Shown: positions 26,687 to 34,420, numbered from the stretch's first letter. The stretch: 64,000 nucleotides of DNA from Corynebacterium bovis DSM 20582 = CIP 54.80 (GCF_030408615.1 NZ_CP047187.1:1426001-1490000); one strand, 5' to 3'. Numbers and translations are program-made. Notes: generated by a model not told the origin, from the letters alone.

Positions 26687-27817
26687 TCACCGCCCGGTCG
26701 GGACGCCGGGGTCGCGCGGGAACAGGCGGGGGCCCGCCCACAGCATGACGTAGACGAGGGCGACGAGCACGGGCACCTCGACGAGGGGGCCGACCGTCCC
26801 GGCGAGGGCCTGGTCGGAGACCGCGCCCCACGTGCCGACGGCCACGGCGATGGCGAGTTCGAAGTTATTGCCGGCCGCGGTGAACGCGACCGTCGTCGAC
26901 CGGGCGTACCCGAGGCCGACGGCGCGGGAGACGAGCAACGCGACCGTGAACATGACCGCGAAGTAGACGACGAGCGGCACGGCGACCCGGACCACGGACA
27001 ACGGTTCGGCGACGATCCGGTCACCCTGGAGGCAGAACAGCAGCACGATCGTGAACAGCAGGCCCACGAGGGCGAGCGGGCCGACGCGGGGGAGGTAACG
27101 CTGTTCGTACCACCGCCGGCCACGCCACCGTTCCCCGAGAACCCGGGACAGCGCGCCGGCGACGAGCGGGATCCCGAGGAAGATGAGCACGGACCGCACG
27201 ACGTCACCGACGGGGAACCCCGCCGACGTCACGGGGAGGCCGAGCCACCCGGGCAGCACGGTGAGGTAGAACCAGCCGAGGACGCCGAGCATGACCACCT
27301 GGAACACCGCGTTGACCGTGACGAGCACGGCGGCGGCGTCCCGGTCGCCGCAGGCGAGGTCGTTCCACACGAGGACCATGGCGATGCACCGTGCGAGCCC
27401 GACGAGGATGAGCCCGGTGCGCAGGTCGGGCTGGTCGGGGAGGAACAGCCAGCCGAGGGCGACCATCACCGCGGGGCCGATGATCCAGTTGAGGACGACG
27501 GACGTCACCATGAGTCGCGTGTCCGCGGCGACGGCCGCGGTGCGGTCGTAGCGCACACCCGCGAGCGGCGGGTACATCATGACGAGCATCCCGACGAGCA
27601 GCGGGAGCGACACCCCGCCGACGTCGACGACGCCGAGGGCGTCGCGGAGCCCGGGGACGAGCCGGCCGAGCAGGACGCCGCCCGCCATCGCGGCGAGGAT
27701 CCAGACCGGCAGGCCGCGGTTGAGGACGGACAGCCGGCGGACAGGATCGGGGGTCGTCGAGGACGCCGGTGGCGGGGACGACGGGGACGGGGACGACGGC
27801 GGTTGAGCTGGTGGCAC
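26687..27817 (-). CDS. acr3: Arsenite efflux transporter Acr3
   Basis: Ten-helix arsenite/proton antiporter of the ACR3 family, 376 residues. Conserved segments include VGLARCIAMVLVWNDLACGD (the helix-4 Cys site) and FTAAGNNFELAIAVAVG. A Pro/Ser-rich head precedes the first helix. GTG 27817 is chosen because GGAGGGTGAT sits upstream and the promoter-operator at 27857-27885 gives a 34-base leader; in-frame ORF further upstream is shadow. It is divergent from arsR. Confidence 0.92.
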   Translation of the reverse strand: MPPAQPPSSPSPSSPPPASSTTPDPVRRLSVLNRGLPVWILAAMAGGVLLGRLVPGLRDALGVVDVGGVSLPLLVGMLVMMYPPLAGVRYDRTAAVAADTRLMVTSVVLNWIIGPAVMVALGWLFLPDQPDLRTGLILVGLARCIAMVLVWNDLACGDRDAAAVLVTVNAVFQVVMLGVLGWFYLTVLPGWLGLPVTSAGFPVGDVVRSVLIFLGIPLVAGALSRVLGERWRGRRWYEQRYLPRVGPLALVGLLFTIVLLFCLQGDRIVAEPLSVVRVAVPLVVYFAVMFTVALLVSRAVGLGYARSTTVAFTAAGNNFELAIAVAVGTWGAVSDQALAGTVGPLVEVPVLVALVYVMLWAGPRLFPRDPGVPTGR

Positions 27818-27856
27818 GGTGGGATCACCCTCCTCGGACCGGGTGTGGTTCGGGAT

Positions 27857-27885
27857 TTCATATCGACGTCCGTCGATACTAACAA
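27857..27885 (-). promoter_or_regulatory. Promoter and ArsR operator of acr3
   Basis: On the minus strand, TTGTTA (-35) and TATGAA (-10) are separated by exactly 17 bases. The spacer contains the 18-base palindrome TATCGACGTCCGTCGATA (27861-27878), with 8-base arms and a 2-base centre. Bound ArsR would sit between the two hexamers and block RNA polymerase until arsenite releases it. Confidence 0.7.
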
Positions 27886-27980
27886 CCCGGACCCGCCCGC
27901 CGCCGGGAGGGCGGCGCGGACCGGGGGCACCGCGGCGCCACGAGCCCACCCACCACACACCGCAGGCACCGGCGGATACC

Positions 27981-28063
27981 CCGGGACCGCGGCGGTCGGG
28001 GCGTCGGGACACCCCGGGACGCTCCGGGACCACGGCGGTCGGGGCGTCGGGACACCCCGGGAC
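27981..28063. repeat. 40-base direct repeat upstream of arsR
   Basis: Two copies (27981-28020 and 28024-28063) with one mismatch, 43 bases apart, rich in GTCGGGACACCCCGGGAC. Each copy contains short inverted GGGAC/GTCCC-like elements. Confidence 0.8.
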
Positions 28064-28141
28064 GCACACCGCGAGCACCCGGATTCGGGGAAAACTCCGG
28101 GCCAGGGCGCTCTCGACACGCCTGCCGGGGGCGCCGGCGGT

Positions 28142-28147
28142 TACGAT
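28142..28147 (+). promoter_or_regulatory. -10 element of arsR, leaderless geometry
   Basis: TACGAT ends 7 bases before ATG 28155. Confidence 0.45.
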
Positions 28148-28154
28148 GACACGC

Positions 28155-28526
28155 ATGACGAGGCCGACCATCCCGGCAACCGCACCGCGGGCCGCCGTGT
28201 CCACACCGCAGTCCGGACCGTGCTGCAGCCTCTCCACGCGGCCGTACACTCCGCCGGAGGCGAGCGACCTCGCGGAGCGGTTCCGCATCCTGTCCGACCC
28301 GACCCGGCTGCGGATGCTGTCGCTCATCGCCTCCCGCGGGTGCGGCCCGGTGTGCGTGGGCGATCTCGTCGACCCGCTGGGCGTCAGCCAGCCGACGGTG
28401 AGCCATCACCTGCGGATCCTCACCGACGCCGGGCTCCTCACGAGACGACGTCAGGGCCGGTCCGTGCTCTACACGGTCGTGGCCGAGGCGTTCGCACCGT
28501 TGCGCGCGGCGCTCGCGATCGGCTGA
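28155..28526 (+). CDS. arsR: ArsR-family arsenic-responsive repressor
   Basis: 123 residues. The winged helix-turn-helix (FRILSDPTRLRMLSLIA to SQPTVSHHLRILTDAGLL) is typical. A Cys pair near the N-terminus (GPCCSL, residues 23-24) and a further Cys in RGCGPVCVGDL match the three-cysteine arsenite site described for C. glutamicum ArsR (Cys15, Cys16, Cys55), not the classic E. coli CxCxxC. It probably represses acr3 through the palindrome at 27861-27878. Start set by the leaderless -10; an in-frame ATG at 28146 is the alternative. Confidence 0.9.
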   Translation: MTRPTIPATAPRAAVSTPQSGPCCSLSTRPYTPPEASDLAERFRILSDPTRLRMLSLIASRGCGPVCVGDLVDPLGVSQPTVSHHLRILTDAGLLTRRRQGRSVLYTVVAEAFAPLRAALAIG

Positions 28527-29249
28527 CGGCGAGGGCGGACACCGGACGGCGTCGGGCCGGTGACGGCGCACCCGGCGGACGTCCCGGAGTGACGGTTCCG
28601 TTTAGTCACGTGATGTAACGAACCGCGGGTATCCGGTTACCCGGGCAGGGGCGTCCAGATCGCGAACAGGACCCGGAGGACGTCACGCAGACAGCCGCGC
28701 GACGGACAGACGGGAGCGCGCCACCGGGCCGCGGCGACGACAGGGACAACCGCGCGGCGTACCGCGCCTGCACGCCAGAGACTGAGGCGCCGGCGGCCGC
28801 CTGACAGGCTGATGCGCCAACCTGATGGACCAACGGCAAGACTGGGCGAGGCGCTGACAGCACGGGCGCCGGCGACGCCACAGGTCGAGGCGCAGACACC
28901 GCGAACGCAGGGGCCGGAGGGCGCCCCGCCGATCTCAGCAGGTCAGCCGAAGTACCGATAATATACATTATGACACTATAGCGACGTCCGGCCCCGCTTC
29001 CCGACCGCAGTGACGTCGGAAGGACATGGCCCGCACCGTCACACGAGCCTGGGCAGAGACCGGAGCGACCGGAGGACTCGAGGCTGGAACGCAGGCAACC
29101 GTTGCCGCACCGACCGATTCCAACCCTGCCGCACTAGCAGCAACGTTTGCCCTTTACGCTGGCACCTGCGCACTATGGGGCCACGGCGACTACACATCAC
29201 CACCAGCCGGTCGGATACCACAACTGGACCCCCGTAGGAGGCCCCCACC
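28527..29249. other. Gap with no secure gene
   Basis: Between arsR and the TM2-domain gene. It holds an AT-rich palindrome (28958-28971: ATAAT, ATAC, ATTAT) inside GC-rich DNA and one doubtful ORF, listed separately. I see no RNA gene. Confidence 0.5.
28606..28968 (-). CDS. Doubtful ORF with a leaderless-type promoter
   Basis: 120 codons. Its ATG follows TATAGT (28980-28975, minus strand) by 6 bases, the same promoter-start geometry as nearby real genes. The product, however, is Pro/Ala/Ser/Arg-rich without any domain or clear fold, so it may be only the 5' end of something transcribed. No function proposed. Confidence 0.2.
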   Translation of the reverse strand: MYIIGTSADLLRSAGRPPAPAFAVSAPRPVASPAPVLSAPRPVLPLVHQVGASACQAAAGASVSGVQARYAARLSLSSPRPGGALPSVRRAAVCVTSSGSCSRSGRPCPGNRIPAVRYIT

Positions 29250-29669
29250 GTGTTTGGATACGTGCCCCAGTTCGGCGATCTCAATCCCCGCCACATAGAC
29301 CACACGCCTGTCCCGAGGACGAAGTCCCGAGCATACCAGATGGCCTGTTGGAGCGTCTGGCTCGGCGGGCACGATTTTTTCCTCGGAAGAACGTTCGCGG
29401 GCGCTATTCATTACGCGTTCACAATCGCTATGGCGTTGTCGTGGCTTTATTCCTGGCAACTGTTTTTAGCCATGGTCGCCATTAACGCATCTTGGTGCGT
29501 TCTTTCAATACGGAAGATCGCGCTGTCTAGGGCCGATGACCCAATCTACTCCGGGTGCACGCCGTCGTGGTTCTTCCCTTCAATGAGAATAGTGCTCATA
29601 AACATCCTCTGGGGGCTGAACTTCTGGAAAAACAGTTCCCCTGCAGACGGAACACAGTATAGAGGCTAA
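29250..29669 (+). CDS. TM2-domain-like small membrane protein
   Basis: 139 residues. WSVWLGGHDFFLGRTFAGAI followed by two hydrophobic segments resembles the TM2 domain, whose hallmark is Gly-x-His/Asp-x-Phe-Tyr/Phe-Leu-Gly. A third hydrophobic patch lies near the C-terminus (FPSMRIVLINILWG). A strong TAGGAGG ribosome site lies 8 bases before GTG 29250. Base composition is clearly lower in GC than the core genes, which suggests acquisition. The role of TM2 proteins in bacteria is unknown. Confidence 0.7.
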   Translation: MFGYVPQFGDLNPRHIDHTPVPRTKSRAYQMACWSVWLGGHDFFLGRTFAGAIHYAFTIAMALSWLYSWQLFLAMVAINASWCVLSIRKIALSRADDPIYSGCTPSWFFPSMRIVLINILWGLNFWKNSSPADGTQYRG

Positions 29670-29839
29670 ACGAGCAGAGGAGATTATCGGCGATCGTCGA
29701 GAACTCTACCCCGGCGACGATATCCAGCCCAATCCGGCGAAAAGCGGGCCAGCGACGGGACGCAACGTTCTCAGCTTCCAGCCCAGAAGGTGGCTGAAGT
29801 GCATCAGATAACCCGGTCTCTCCGCCGTCCGTGATAGCT

Positions 29840-29882
29840 CCCCCTCGAGGAAGAACCTCCTTCGAGATATCCGGGGGGGAGC
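29840..29882. terminator. Hairpin between TM2 gene and MerR pseudogene
   Basis: CCCCCTCGAGGAAG and CTCCTTCGAG with a trailing run of Gs can form an imperfect stem between two convergent genes. Possible bidirectional terminator. Confidence 0.35.
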
Positions 29883-29912
29883 TCCTGGACGCCTTGTGGA
29901 TGATGAGAGCCC

Positions 29913-30465
29913 CTATGCGGCGTCTTGCGCGCAGTCTGCCTCTCCCCTGCCGGGATTTCGGGTGGCGGTGTTGTGTGTGGGCAGCGTGGTGATGGTGGCC
30001 GTGTTGTGTGTGGGCAGCGTGGTGATGGTGGTGGTGAGGTCTGTGATCAGGCCGGGGACGGCAACGCCGAAGACTCCCTGGCCTCAAGCGAGGAGGTCGG
30101 TGATTTCGTCGCTGCTGTGACAGTGGTAGATGGTGATGCCGTCGCTGAACAGTGTGGTGGCGGCCAGGTCGTCGACTCCGAGGTCTGTCAGTGTGTTCAG
30201 CGCGGTGCGTACTGCCTTCAGCAACAGTCCGGCATCCAACAGGGACGCGATGATTTTGGTGATGACGATGTCCAGGACGCTGTAGAGCCTGCTGGTCCCG
30301 GACCCGGCGGCGGGGGGTGATACTGGCGGTGACCAGGCCGGTTCGTGTCCCGAAGTCGAGCTGTCGGTAGGTGATACCGGCGATCTGAGCCACCGTCGGA
30401 GCGACGTACCCCACTACCGGGGTTTCGTCACTAATGACCGAAAGATCGAACAATCTGCCCTGCAC
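29913..30465 (-). pseudogene. Broken second copy of the MerR regulator of 60.6 kb
   Basis: Reads GRLFDLSVISDETPVVGYVA, then AGITYRQLDF. After a G6 tract on the plus strand (30312-30317) the frame must shift to continue as AGSGTSRLYSVLDIV, then LGVDDLAATTLFSDGITIYH and HSSDEITDLLA. There it meets TGA (30086-30084), then GQGVFGVAVPGLI. Every block aligns with the intact MerR protein at 60604-61191. The N-terminus is also shortened. Near its end a 33-base tandem duplication encodes ITTLPTHNTAT twice. One frameshift plus one stop make it a likely pseudogene, though the homopolymer could allow phase variation. Confidence 0.8.
29968..30031. repeat. 33-base tandem duplication
   Basis: Two 31-base identical stretches (29968-29998 and 30001-30031), period 33, in frame in the MerR pseudogene. 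Confidence 0.8.
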
Positions 30466-30873
30466 TCCTGCTCCGGTGCGAATTTACGGCACACCGACTC
30501 GTGACGTGCCATTTTCGTCACCAGCGTCACGTCAACCCCGGGCCCGACACCCTTGGAGACCCCCAACCCTCACGTGTCGGCCACATCCACACGACAATAT
30601 ACTCTCGTATGTTAACCGTATACTTTTGTCTATTTACCGATACTACGCTTCCGTATATTCTGGATTCGGATGGACCTGACACGCTTGACTTCCCTCTTCC
30701 CCACCACCACGCACCCGCCCCAGAAGAATTCCCCATGAAGAGGCAGATCGTCCTCAACGACGAAACATCTGAGGCCACCACCGATGTGTCTGGCCGCCAC
30801 CATATCGACATAGCAGATTCCCCGCGGGCCTGCACCACCATGACGCCCTAACACATCGACCTGGAGGTACACA
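30466..30873. other. AT-rich intergenic region with CGTAT-type repeats
   Basis: 408 bases. At about 30598-30665 the DNA is unusually AT-rich and contains repeated TCGTATG, CCGTATA, CCGATAC and CCGTATA elements plus a GTTAAC palindrome. Upstream (30499-30535) GTGACG and CGTCAC inverted elements occur. An ORF of 38 codons from ATG 30735 has only a weak ribosome site and is not called. This may be the promoter region of the following microprotein genes. Confidence 0.45.
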
Positions 30874-30984
30874 GTGGGAAGCTTCGGGATTATTGAAGTA
30901 CTGATATTCGCCGTAACGGCCCTGGTGGTCGCGCCATTCGTATGGGCGATCATGACGATCATCCGAGCGCTCAGGCGTAAGTGA
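30874..30984 (+). CDS. 36-residue single-span membrane microprotein
   Basis: Starts GTG 30874 after a perfect GGAGGT ribosome site (spacing 5). The product begins MGSFGIIEVLIFAVTAL, crosses the membrane once or twice (to about residue 30), and ends in the basic RALRRK. It shares the N-terminal GIIE(V/L)LI motif and basic tail with the 37-residue protein at 33461-33574, so the two look paralogous. Size and shape resemble type I toxins and small membrane regulators, but there is no direct evidence. Lower-GC codons than core genes. Confidence 0.6.
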   Translation: MGSFGIIEVLIFAVTALVVAPFVWAIMTIIRALRRK

Positions 30985-31059
30985 TCGATACGGGGCGCGA
31001 CTTTCTATGTCGCGAGGCGAAGCATCTGGACGCGATTGACGTCAGCGAAGGAGCCGTGC

Positions 31060-31257
31060 ATGGACGGCAAGAAAAGATTGATCCTCAAGGCGTCGCAGTG
31101 GTGGGCCACGATGGCACTAGGGCTCCTGGTTTATTTTGCCGCGATCAGGCCGCACCTTCTCGGTCGTCCGTTTTCTTGGCAGTCATGGGGAGAAGCGGTG
31201 CTCCTCGGCACACTTGCCGGCGTCTTGTTCATCATCTACAGCAGACCCCGAAAATAG
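31060..31257 (+). CDS. 65-residue two-helix membrane protein
   Basis: GAAGGAG lies 6 bases before ATG 31060. Two hydrophobic segments (WWATMALGLLVYFAAI and AVLLGTLAGVLFIIY) with a basic start (MDGKKRLILK) and a basic end (SRPRK). It follows the 36-residue microprotein by 75 bases in the same direction and is probably cotranscribed. Function unknown. Confidence 0.6.
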   Translation: MDGKKRLILKASQWWATMALGLLVYFAAIRPHLLGRPFSWQSWGEAVLLGTLAGVLFIIYSRPRK

Positions 31258-31290
31258 CACCAATGGTGCACCGGACCACCGGTAGGGCGC

Positions 31291-31473
31291 TCACTCGTTG
31301 TCCGTTCCCCCACCCAACGAGAACAGAAGCATGATGACAAGCCCGATGCCCAGGCTGATGAGAGCCACAAAAACCGACTTGGGAAAATCGCCTCCCATCA
31401 GGTAGAGAGACACAGCGCCAACCACAGCCAGCGCAACAGAAATCGTAATTCCAAGCGTATTCTGACCCTTCAT
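31291..31473 (-). CDS. 60-residue two-helix membrane protein
   Basis: The ribosome site GGAGGGA lies about 7 bases before ATG 31473. Two transmembrane segments (ITISVALAVVGAVSLYLMGG and VFVALISLGIGLVIMLLFSL) and an acidic GGGTDNE end. Convergent with the 65-residue protein, 33 bases apart. Function unknown. Confidence 0.6.
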   Translation of the reverse strand: MKGQNTLGITISVALAVVGAVSLYLMGGDFPKSVFVALISLGIGLVIMLLFSLGGGTDNE

Positions 31474-31541
31474 TATTATATCCCTCCATCAAGTCAGGCG
31501 TGGCGCCAGGTAGACTTCTAGGCGCTGTTCAACATATCGTT

Positions 31542-31766
31542 TTACATCGGAATCGAGGTTTTGATGATGTGCCTGCCGCCAGGTGTCCGCACCGCGGCCG
31601 CTGACAACGCCCAGGCCTCGTCGTTCCTAGCCTGCATCTGGCCGTTTATGACCGACTGTCCACGGAAAGGACGTTCGGCTACGCCCGGAGTATACACAAT
31701 AACCGTAGCTCCGACCATAGCACGAGCGATCCAGGCCGTGATGAGGCCGCGGCCCATACGGGTCAT
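31542..31766 (-). CDS. 74-residue protein with N-terminal membrane segment
   Basis: GGAGGGG sits about 8 bases upstream of ATG 31766. A hydrophobic stretch (LITAWIARAMVGATVIVY) precedes a soluble part. Upstream of the 60-residue gene on the same strand. The ribosome site is the main support; a plus-strand ORF in the same DNA is weaker. Confidence 0.4.
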   Translation of the reverse strand: MTRMGRGLITAWIARAMVGATVIVYTPGVAERPFRGQSVINGQMQARNDEAWALSAAAVRTPGGRHIIKTSIPM

Positions 31767-31802
31767 GCATCCACTCCCCTCCACCCCACCGCCAGAGAGC
31801 AC

Positions 31803-32273
31803 ACGGGACGGGAATATACGTTGAGCACAAGACCATCCGGGCGCGACCGGTGAATTGTTGCCACCGTGCAGTTCAGATCAATGTCTGTTGCGTCCGTTCG
31901 AGTGAAGGCACGACCGGACACAAACGAGTATTGGCAGGCTCCACAGAGACCGCATCCACCTCGCTCGCTTCGTCCCAGTAAGGCTGCGAACAAGCCTCCA
32001 GGAATAGCGACGGACCTGTGCGGGGAGTGTGTCCTTAGTTTCACGGTGCCTCACAGCGCAGCCCGACGGCCCCGTTGCCCTACGTTTCGGGCAGATATAC
32101 CGGAAACTCCCAAGACCACGCTCTCGACCGAATCGATCCGACAAACCGTACCCATGTTCATGCTCATGCTCGCGTGCCGAGCACTTCCGCGAGCACTGAG
32201 CCTCCCCCGGCTGACTGACGGCAGTCCGGAGGGCTTCCGGTGTCACAGACCGTTGTTGCGTCGTCTCGGACGG
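31803..32273. other. Gap with no secure gene
   Basis: 471 bases. Several ORFs overlap here on both strands, but none has a good ribosome site or recognisable domain. Nothing else seen. Confidence 0.4.
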
Positions 32274-32501
32274 TCACCAGGCTTCATTGCGGTCTTCGAG
32301 GTAGCACACGATTCCGATCAAGCTCCGCACCAGCGTGTCGACGCCGAGCGGTTCACCGGCGGCCTCCGCAGCCCGGTAATTCGCCTCGAGGCCTGTCAAC
32401 CACGCTGCGGTCCCGGGATGGGTGTCGGTGGGAAACTCCTCGAGAATCTCCTGCAAGAACTCCGACATCGGCCGTGGGGCACGCCTGTCCCTGCCGCTCA
32501 T
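32274..32501 (-). CDS. Small soluble protein of unknown function
   Basis: 75 residues with ordinary soluble composition (MSEFLQEILEEFPTD, then LTGLEANYRAAEAAG, ending SLIGIVCYLEDRNEAW), mostly helical. AAAGGCG precedes ATG 32501; a second in-frame ATG lies 12 codons in. Not recognised. Confidence 0.5.
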   Translation of the reverse strand: MSGRDRRAPRPMSEFLQEILEEFPTDTHPGTAAWLTGLEANYRAAEAAGEPLGVDTLVRSLIGIVCYLEDRNEAW

Positions 32502-32513
32502 CCGATTTCGCCT

Positions 32514-32720
32514 TTAAGGTTGATTCGATGTGATTCGGTCATGACACCAGCATTCCACACCCCGGGGATAAGCCCGTCCCTGCCGGGTCACATCCACCCG
32601 GAACAGGCAGGACAACACCATCGCCTCCGCATCCGCGACCGTCGACACCTCCGGGTCCGGAGCATCCGGAGCGTCACCTACCAGGCAGCCACGGTGGTAG
32701 CGGCCCCTGTCCTCCATCAT
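32514..32720 (-). CDS. Possible small protein, weakly supported
   Basis: 68 codons on the same strand as, and 12 bases upstream of, the 75-residue gene. Composition is plausible (STVADAEAMVLSCLFRVDV), but no ribosome site precedes ATG 32720. Could be a fragment of a decayed gene. Confidence 0.25.
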   Translation of the reverse strand: MMEDRGRYHRGCLVGDAPDAPDPEVSTVADAEAMVLSCLFRVDVTRQGRAYPRGVECWCHDRITSNQP

Positions 32721-32803
32721 AATGACAGGTAGACTGCACCGGACACGTAGACAGCCGGTGGCACTTACCCCACCATTGTCCCGAACGGAGGGCACCTCAT
32801 CTC

Positions 32804-33199
32804 ATGAGAAATTCTAACGTTCCGGTATTACGCCCGGCGCCTGAACTGGCCTGGGCCGGCATGATGGTCTTCCTCTCACCGATGATCGACGAGAGCACCA
32901 CGTCATTGACCGACCTCGATCCCGTGTACCGGGCAGGGTACGCAGTGATCTTCATCATCTGCGTCACGCTGTCTGTGAGGATCGCACTCCGAGCCTCAGC
33001 ACGTTACGGCCAGCTCACCCGCATGGTGTTGTTCTACTGCGGAATCACGATCCTCGGTATCACCTGGACCAGCACCATCGGAAGGGTGGTCATCCTGCTT
33101 CTCGGCCTCGTCTACTTCGCCGTTCCCATCCGTGCGGGATCACGGGGCGGAACGGGCATCACTGACGGCGGGAGTGCCGGGGCACCCACTCCGTCATAA
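32804..33199 (+). CDS. 131-residue membrane protein
   Basis: About four transmembrane segments: AWAGMMVFLSPMI, YAVIFIICVTLSVRIAL, MVLFYCGITILGITW and VVILLLGLVYFAVPI. Gly/Thr-rich tail. GGAGGGC precedes ATG 32804. Not recognised; part of the island of small membrane proteins. Confidence 0.65.
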   Translation: MRNSNVPVLRPAPELAWAGMMVFLSPMIDESTTSLTDLDPVYRAGYAVIFIICVTLSVRIALRASARYGQLTRMVLFYCGITILGITWTSTIGRVVILLLGLVYFAVPIRAGSRGGTGITDGGSAGAPTPS

Positions 33200-33350
33200 G
33201 GCACACGTCGTGCGGCGGTTATCTGAGAATCGACCCGTCGGTCCGGCGCGGCGCCGGGATCTCGGCGACCACGAGTCCCGACGGCACTGAGACCGCACCC
33301 CGGATGGCCGCTCCCCCCACCACCCTGATCCGCAGGACGGGAATCGAGCC

Positions 33351-33463
33351 TGTCTCCTCGTCGTCGCGGCTGGAGCGGGCCTCTCGCGCGCTCCGTGTCA
33401 ACGCTAGTGTCTCCTCGTCGTCGAGGCTGGGGCGGGCCTCTCGCGCGCTCCGTGGCGACGCTA
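33351..33463. repeat. 57-base tandem duplication
   Basis: Two copies of about 56 bases (33351-33406 and 33408-33463), period 57, a few mismatches, sharing TGTCTCCTCGTCGTCG and CGGGCCTCTCGCGCGCTCC. The second copy runs into the stop of the 37-residue microprotein. Confidence 0.8.
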
Positions 33464-33574
33464 CTTTCGGCTGTTTCTTCTCCCGAAGAAGTACCCCAGG
33501 GCGATGAACGCGGCGGGCCCGAGGAGCATGAGCCCTATCGACACACACGCTATCAGCAGCTCGATGATTCCCAT
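33461..33574 (-). CDS. 37-residue single-span membrane microprotein
   Basis: Starts ATG 33574. AAAGGG lies about 7 bases upstream and GGAGGGAG a little further. The product begins MGIIELLIACVSIGLMLL, is hydrophobic to about residue 29, and ends GRRNSRK. The GIIELLI start and basic tail mirror the 36-residue protein at 30874-30984. Function unknown; type I toxin-like in shape only. Confidence 0.6.
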   Translation of the reverse strand: MGIIELLIACVSIGLMLLGPAAFIALGYFFGRRNSRK

Positions 33575-34013
33575 GTCTACCCTTTCGTCTCCCTCCAGGC
33601 GTTGCAGTGAGAGGTCGTGGACATCCCGTCCCACCGTGTCCGGTCAACGCCCGACCCTACTCGACCTTCACGGTTTCTGACGCGCCGTCACTGATACAGC
33701 CCCCCGGTCAGGTCCACCGGGACCGCGGGGACCGCGAGCGTCGCCACCACACCGGCCGGCCGACCACGCTGTCGTCGTTCCCCCTCCCCCAACGGGCGTG
33801 CCCCCGCCGGGAACAGCCGTCCCGGACGTGACACATCCGGTCGGCAGGAACGAACGCGTGACGTCGGCAGGGCCTGGCTCATGCCGTCGACCGCACCGGA
33901 CACTTGACGTCCACGGACAATTTTCACGGTCATTGTCAGGGAACCGTAGACAGGGGCAGTACCTGCGCTGTATAACTCCGTACACCCGTTTCCTCAGGGA
34001 AGGAGTCCCACCG
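33575..34013. other. Gap with promoter but no secure gene
   Basis: 439 bases. A -10-like TATAAC at 33971-33976 probably drives the next two ORFs. The rest shows only ORFs without ribosome sites. Confidence 0.4.
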
Positions 34014-34055
34014 ATGTCCACCGACCTCCGGCGTCCCGCCGCTCACCCGTCATGA
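34014..34055 (+). CDS. 13-residue upstream peptide coupled to the next gene
   Basis: ATG 34014 follows GGAAGGAG by 9 bases and encodes MSTDLRRPAAHPS. Its stop overlaps the next ATG in ATGA (34052-34055). The downstream gene has no ribosome site of its own, so its translation should depend on this peptide. Confidence 0.5.
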   Translation: MSTDLRRPAAHPS

Positions 34056-34420
34056 TCCGGTACCTGAAGAAATACTCCGGCTACGCGGCACTGCTGGCGG
34101 GCATCTTCGGCACGGCCAGCGTACGGCCCGGCTGGACGCTGTACACCATACTCGGCAGGAAAGGGTTCCCGGTGGGTATTATCCCCGGCTACGCGGCCGT
34201 CTACGTCGTCTGCCTAGGGCTGTTCGCCACCGAAAACTGGCGGAAGGCCCACGACGGTACCCGGGCCGCTGACGTCCTGGATCTCGCGTGTGTCGTGCTG
34301 CCCATGGGGACGATGATCCTGTGCACGGCCTTCATCCCTCGGTCCGCGTTCCGCTCCTCCCCCGGAGGTGAGCCCCGTTTGTCACGGCCGTCGGCATGTG
34401 GGTCCTGTACGAGGTTGTGA
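34052..34420 (+). CDS. Membrane protein, probably shortened by frameshift
   Basis: 122 residues: three hydrophobic segments (YAALLAGIFGTASV, IIPGYAAVYVVCLGLFA, LACVVLPMGTMILCTAFI), then a tail that looks out of frame. Another frame continues with a membrane-like stretch (APFVTAVGMWVLYEVV, from about 34376). A third carries an acidic repeat (DEAPSDSDEAPDDEAPDD) up to a stop at 34580. The intact gene may once have been a four-span protein with an acidic tail ending at 34580. Not recognised. Confidence 0.5.
   Translation: MIRYLKKYSGYAALLAGIFGTASVRPGWTLYTILGRKGFPVGIIPGYAAVYVVCLGLFATENWRKAHDGTRAADVLDLACVVLPMGTMILCTAFIPRSAFRSSPGGEPRLSRPSACGSCTRL

Noticed and set aside
27981..28063. Possible CRISPR array
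   Set aside because: Only two copies and a 3-base spacer; not an array.
29026..29298. 90-codon ORF before the TM2 gene
   Set aside because: Ribosome site too close to the ATG, unlikely composition, overlaps the better TM2 start.
30735..30851. 38-codon ORF before the microprotein
   Set aside because: Weak ribosome site and no protein-like features.
31866..32732. 288-codon plus-strand ORF in the island
   Set aside because: No ribosome site, no domain, overlaps a better minus-strand gene (32274-32501).
33335..33352. tRNA T-arm-like CGGGAATCGAGCC
   Set aside because: Resembles a T-loop complement, but stem pairing is poor and no acceptor, D or anticodon arms are found.
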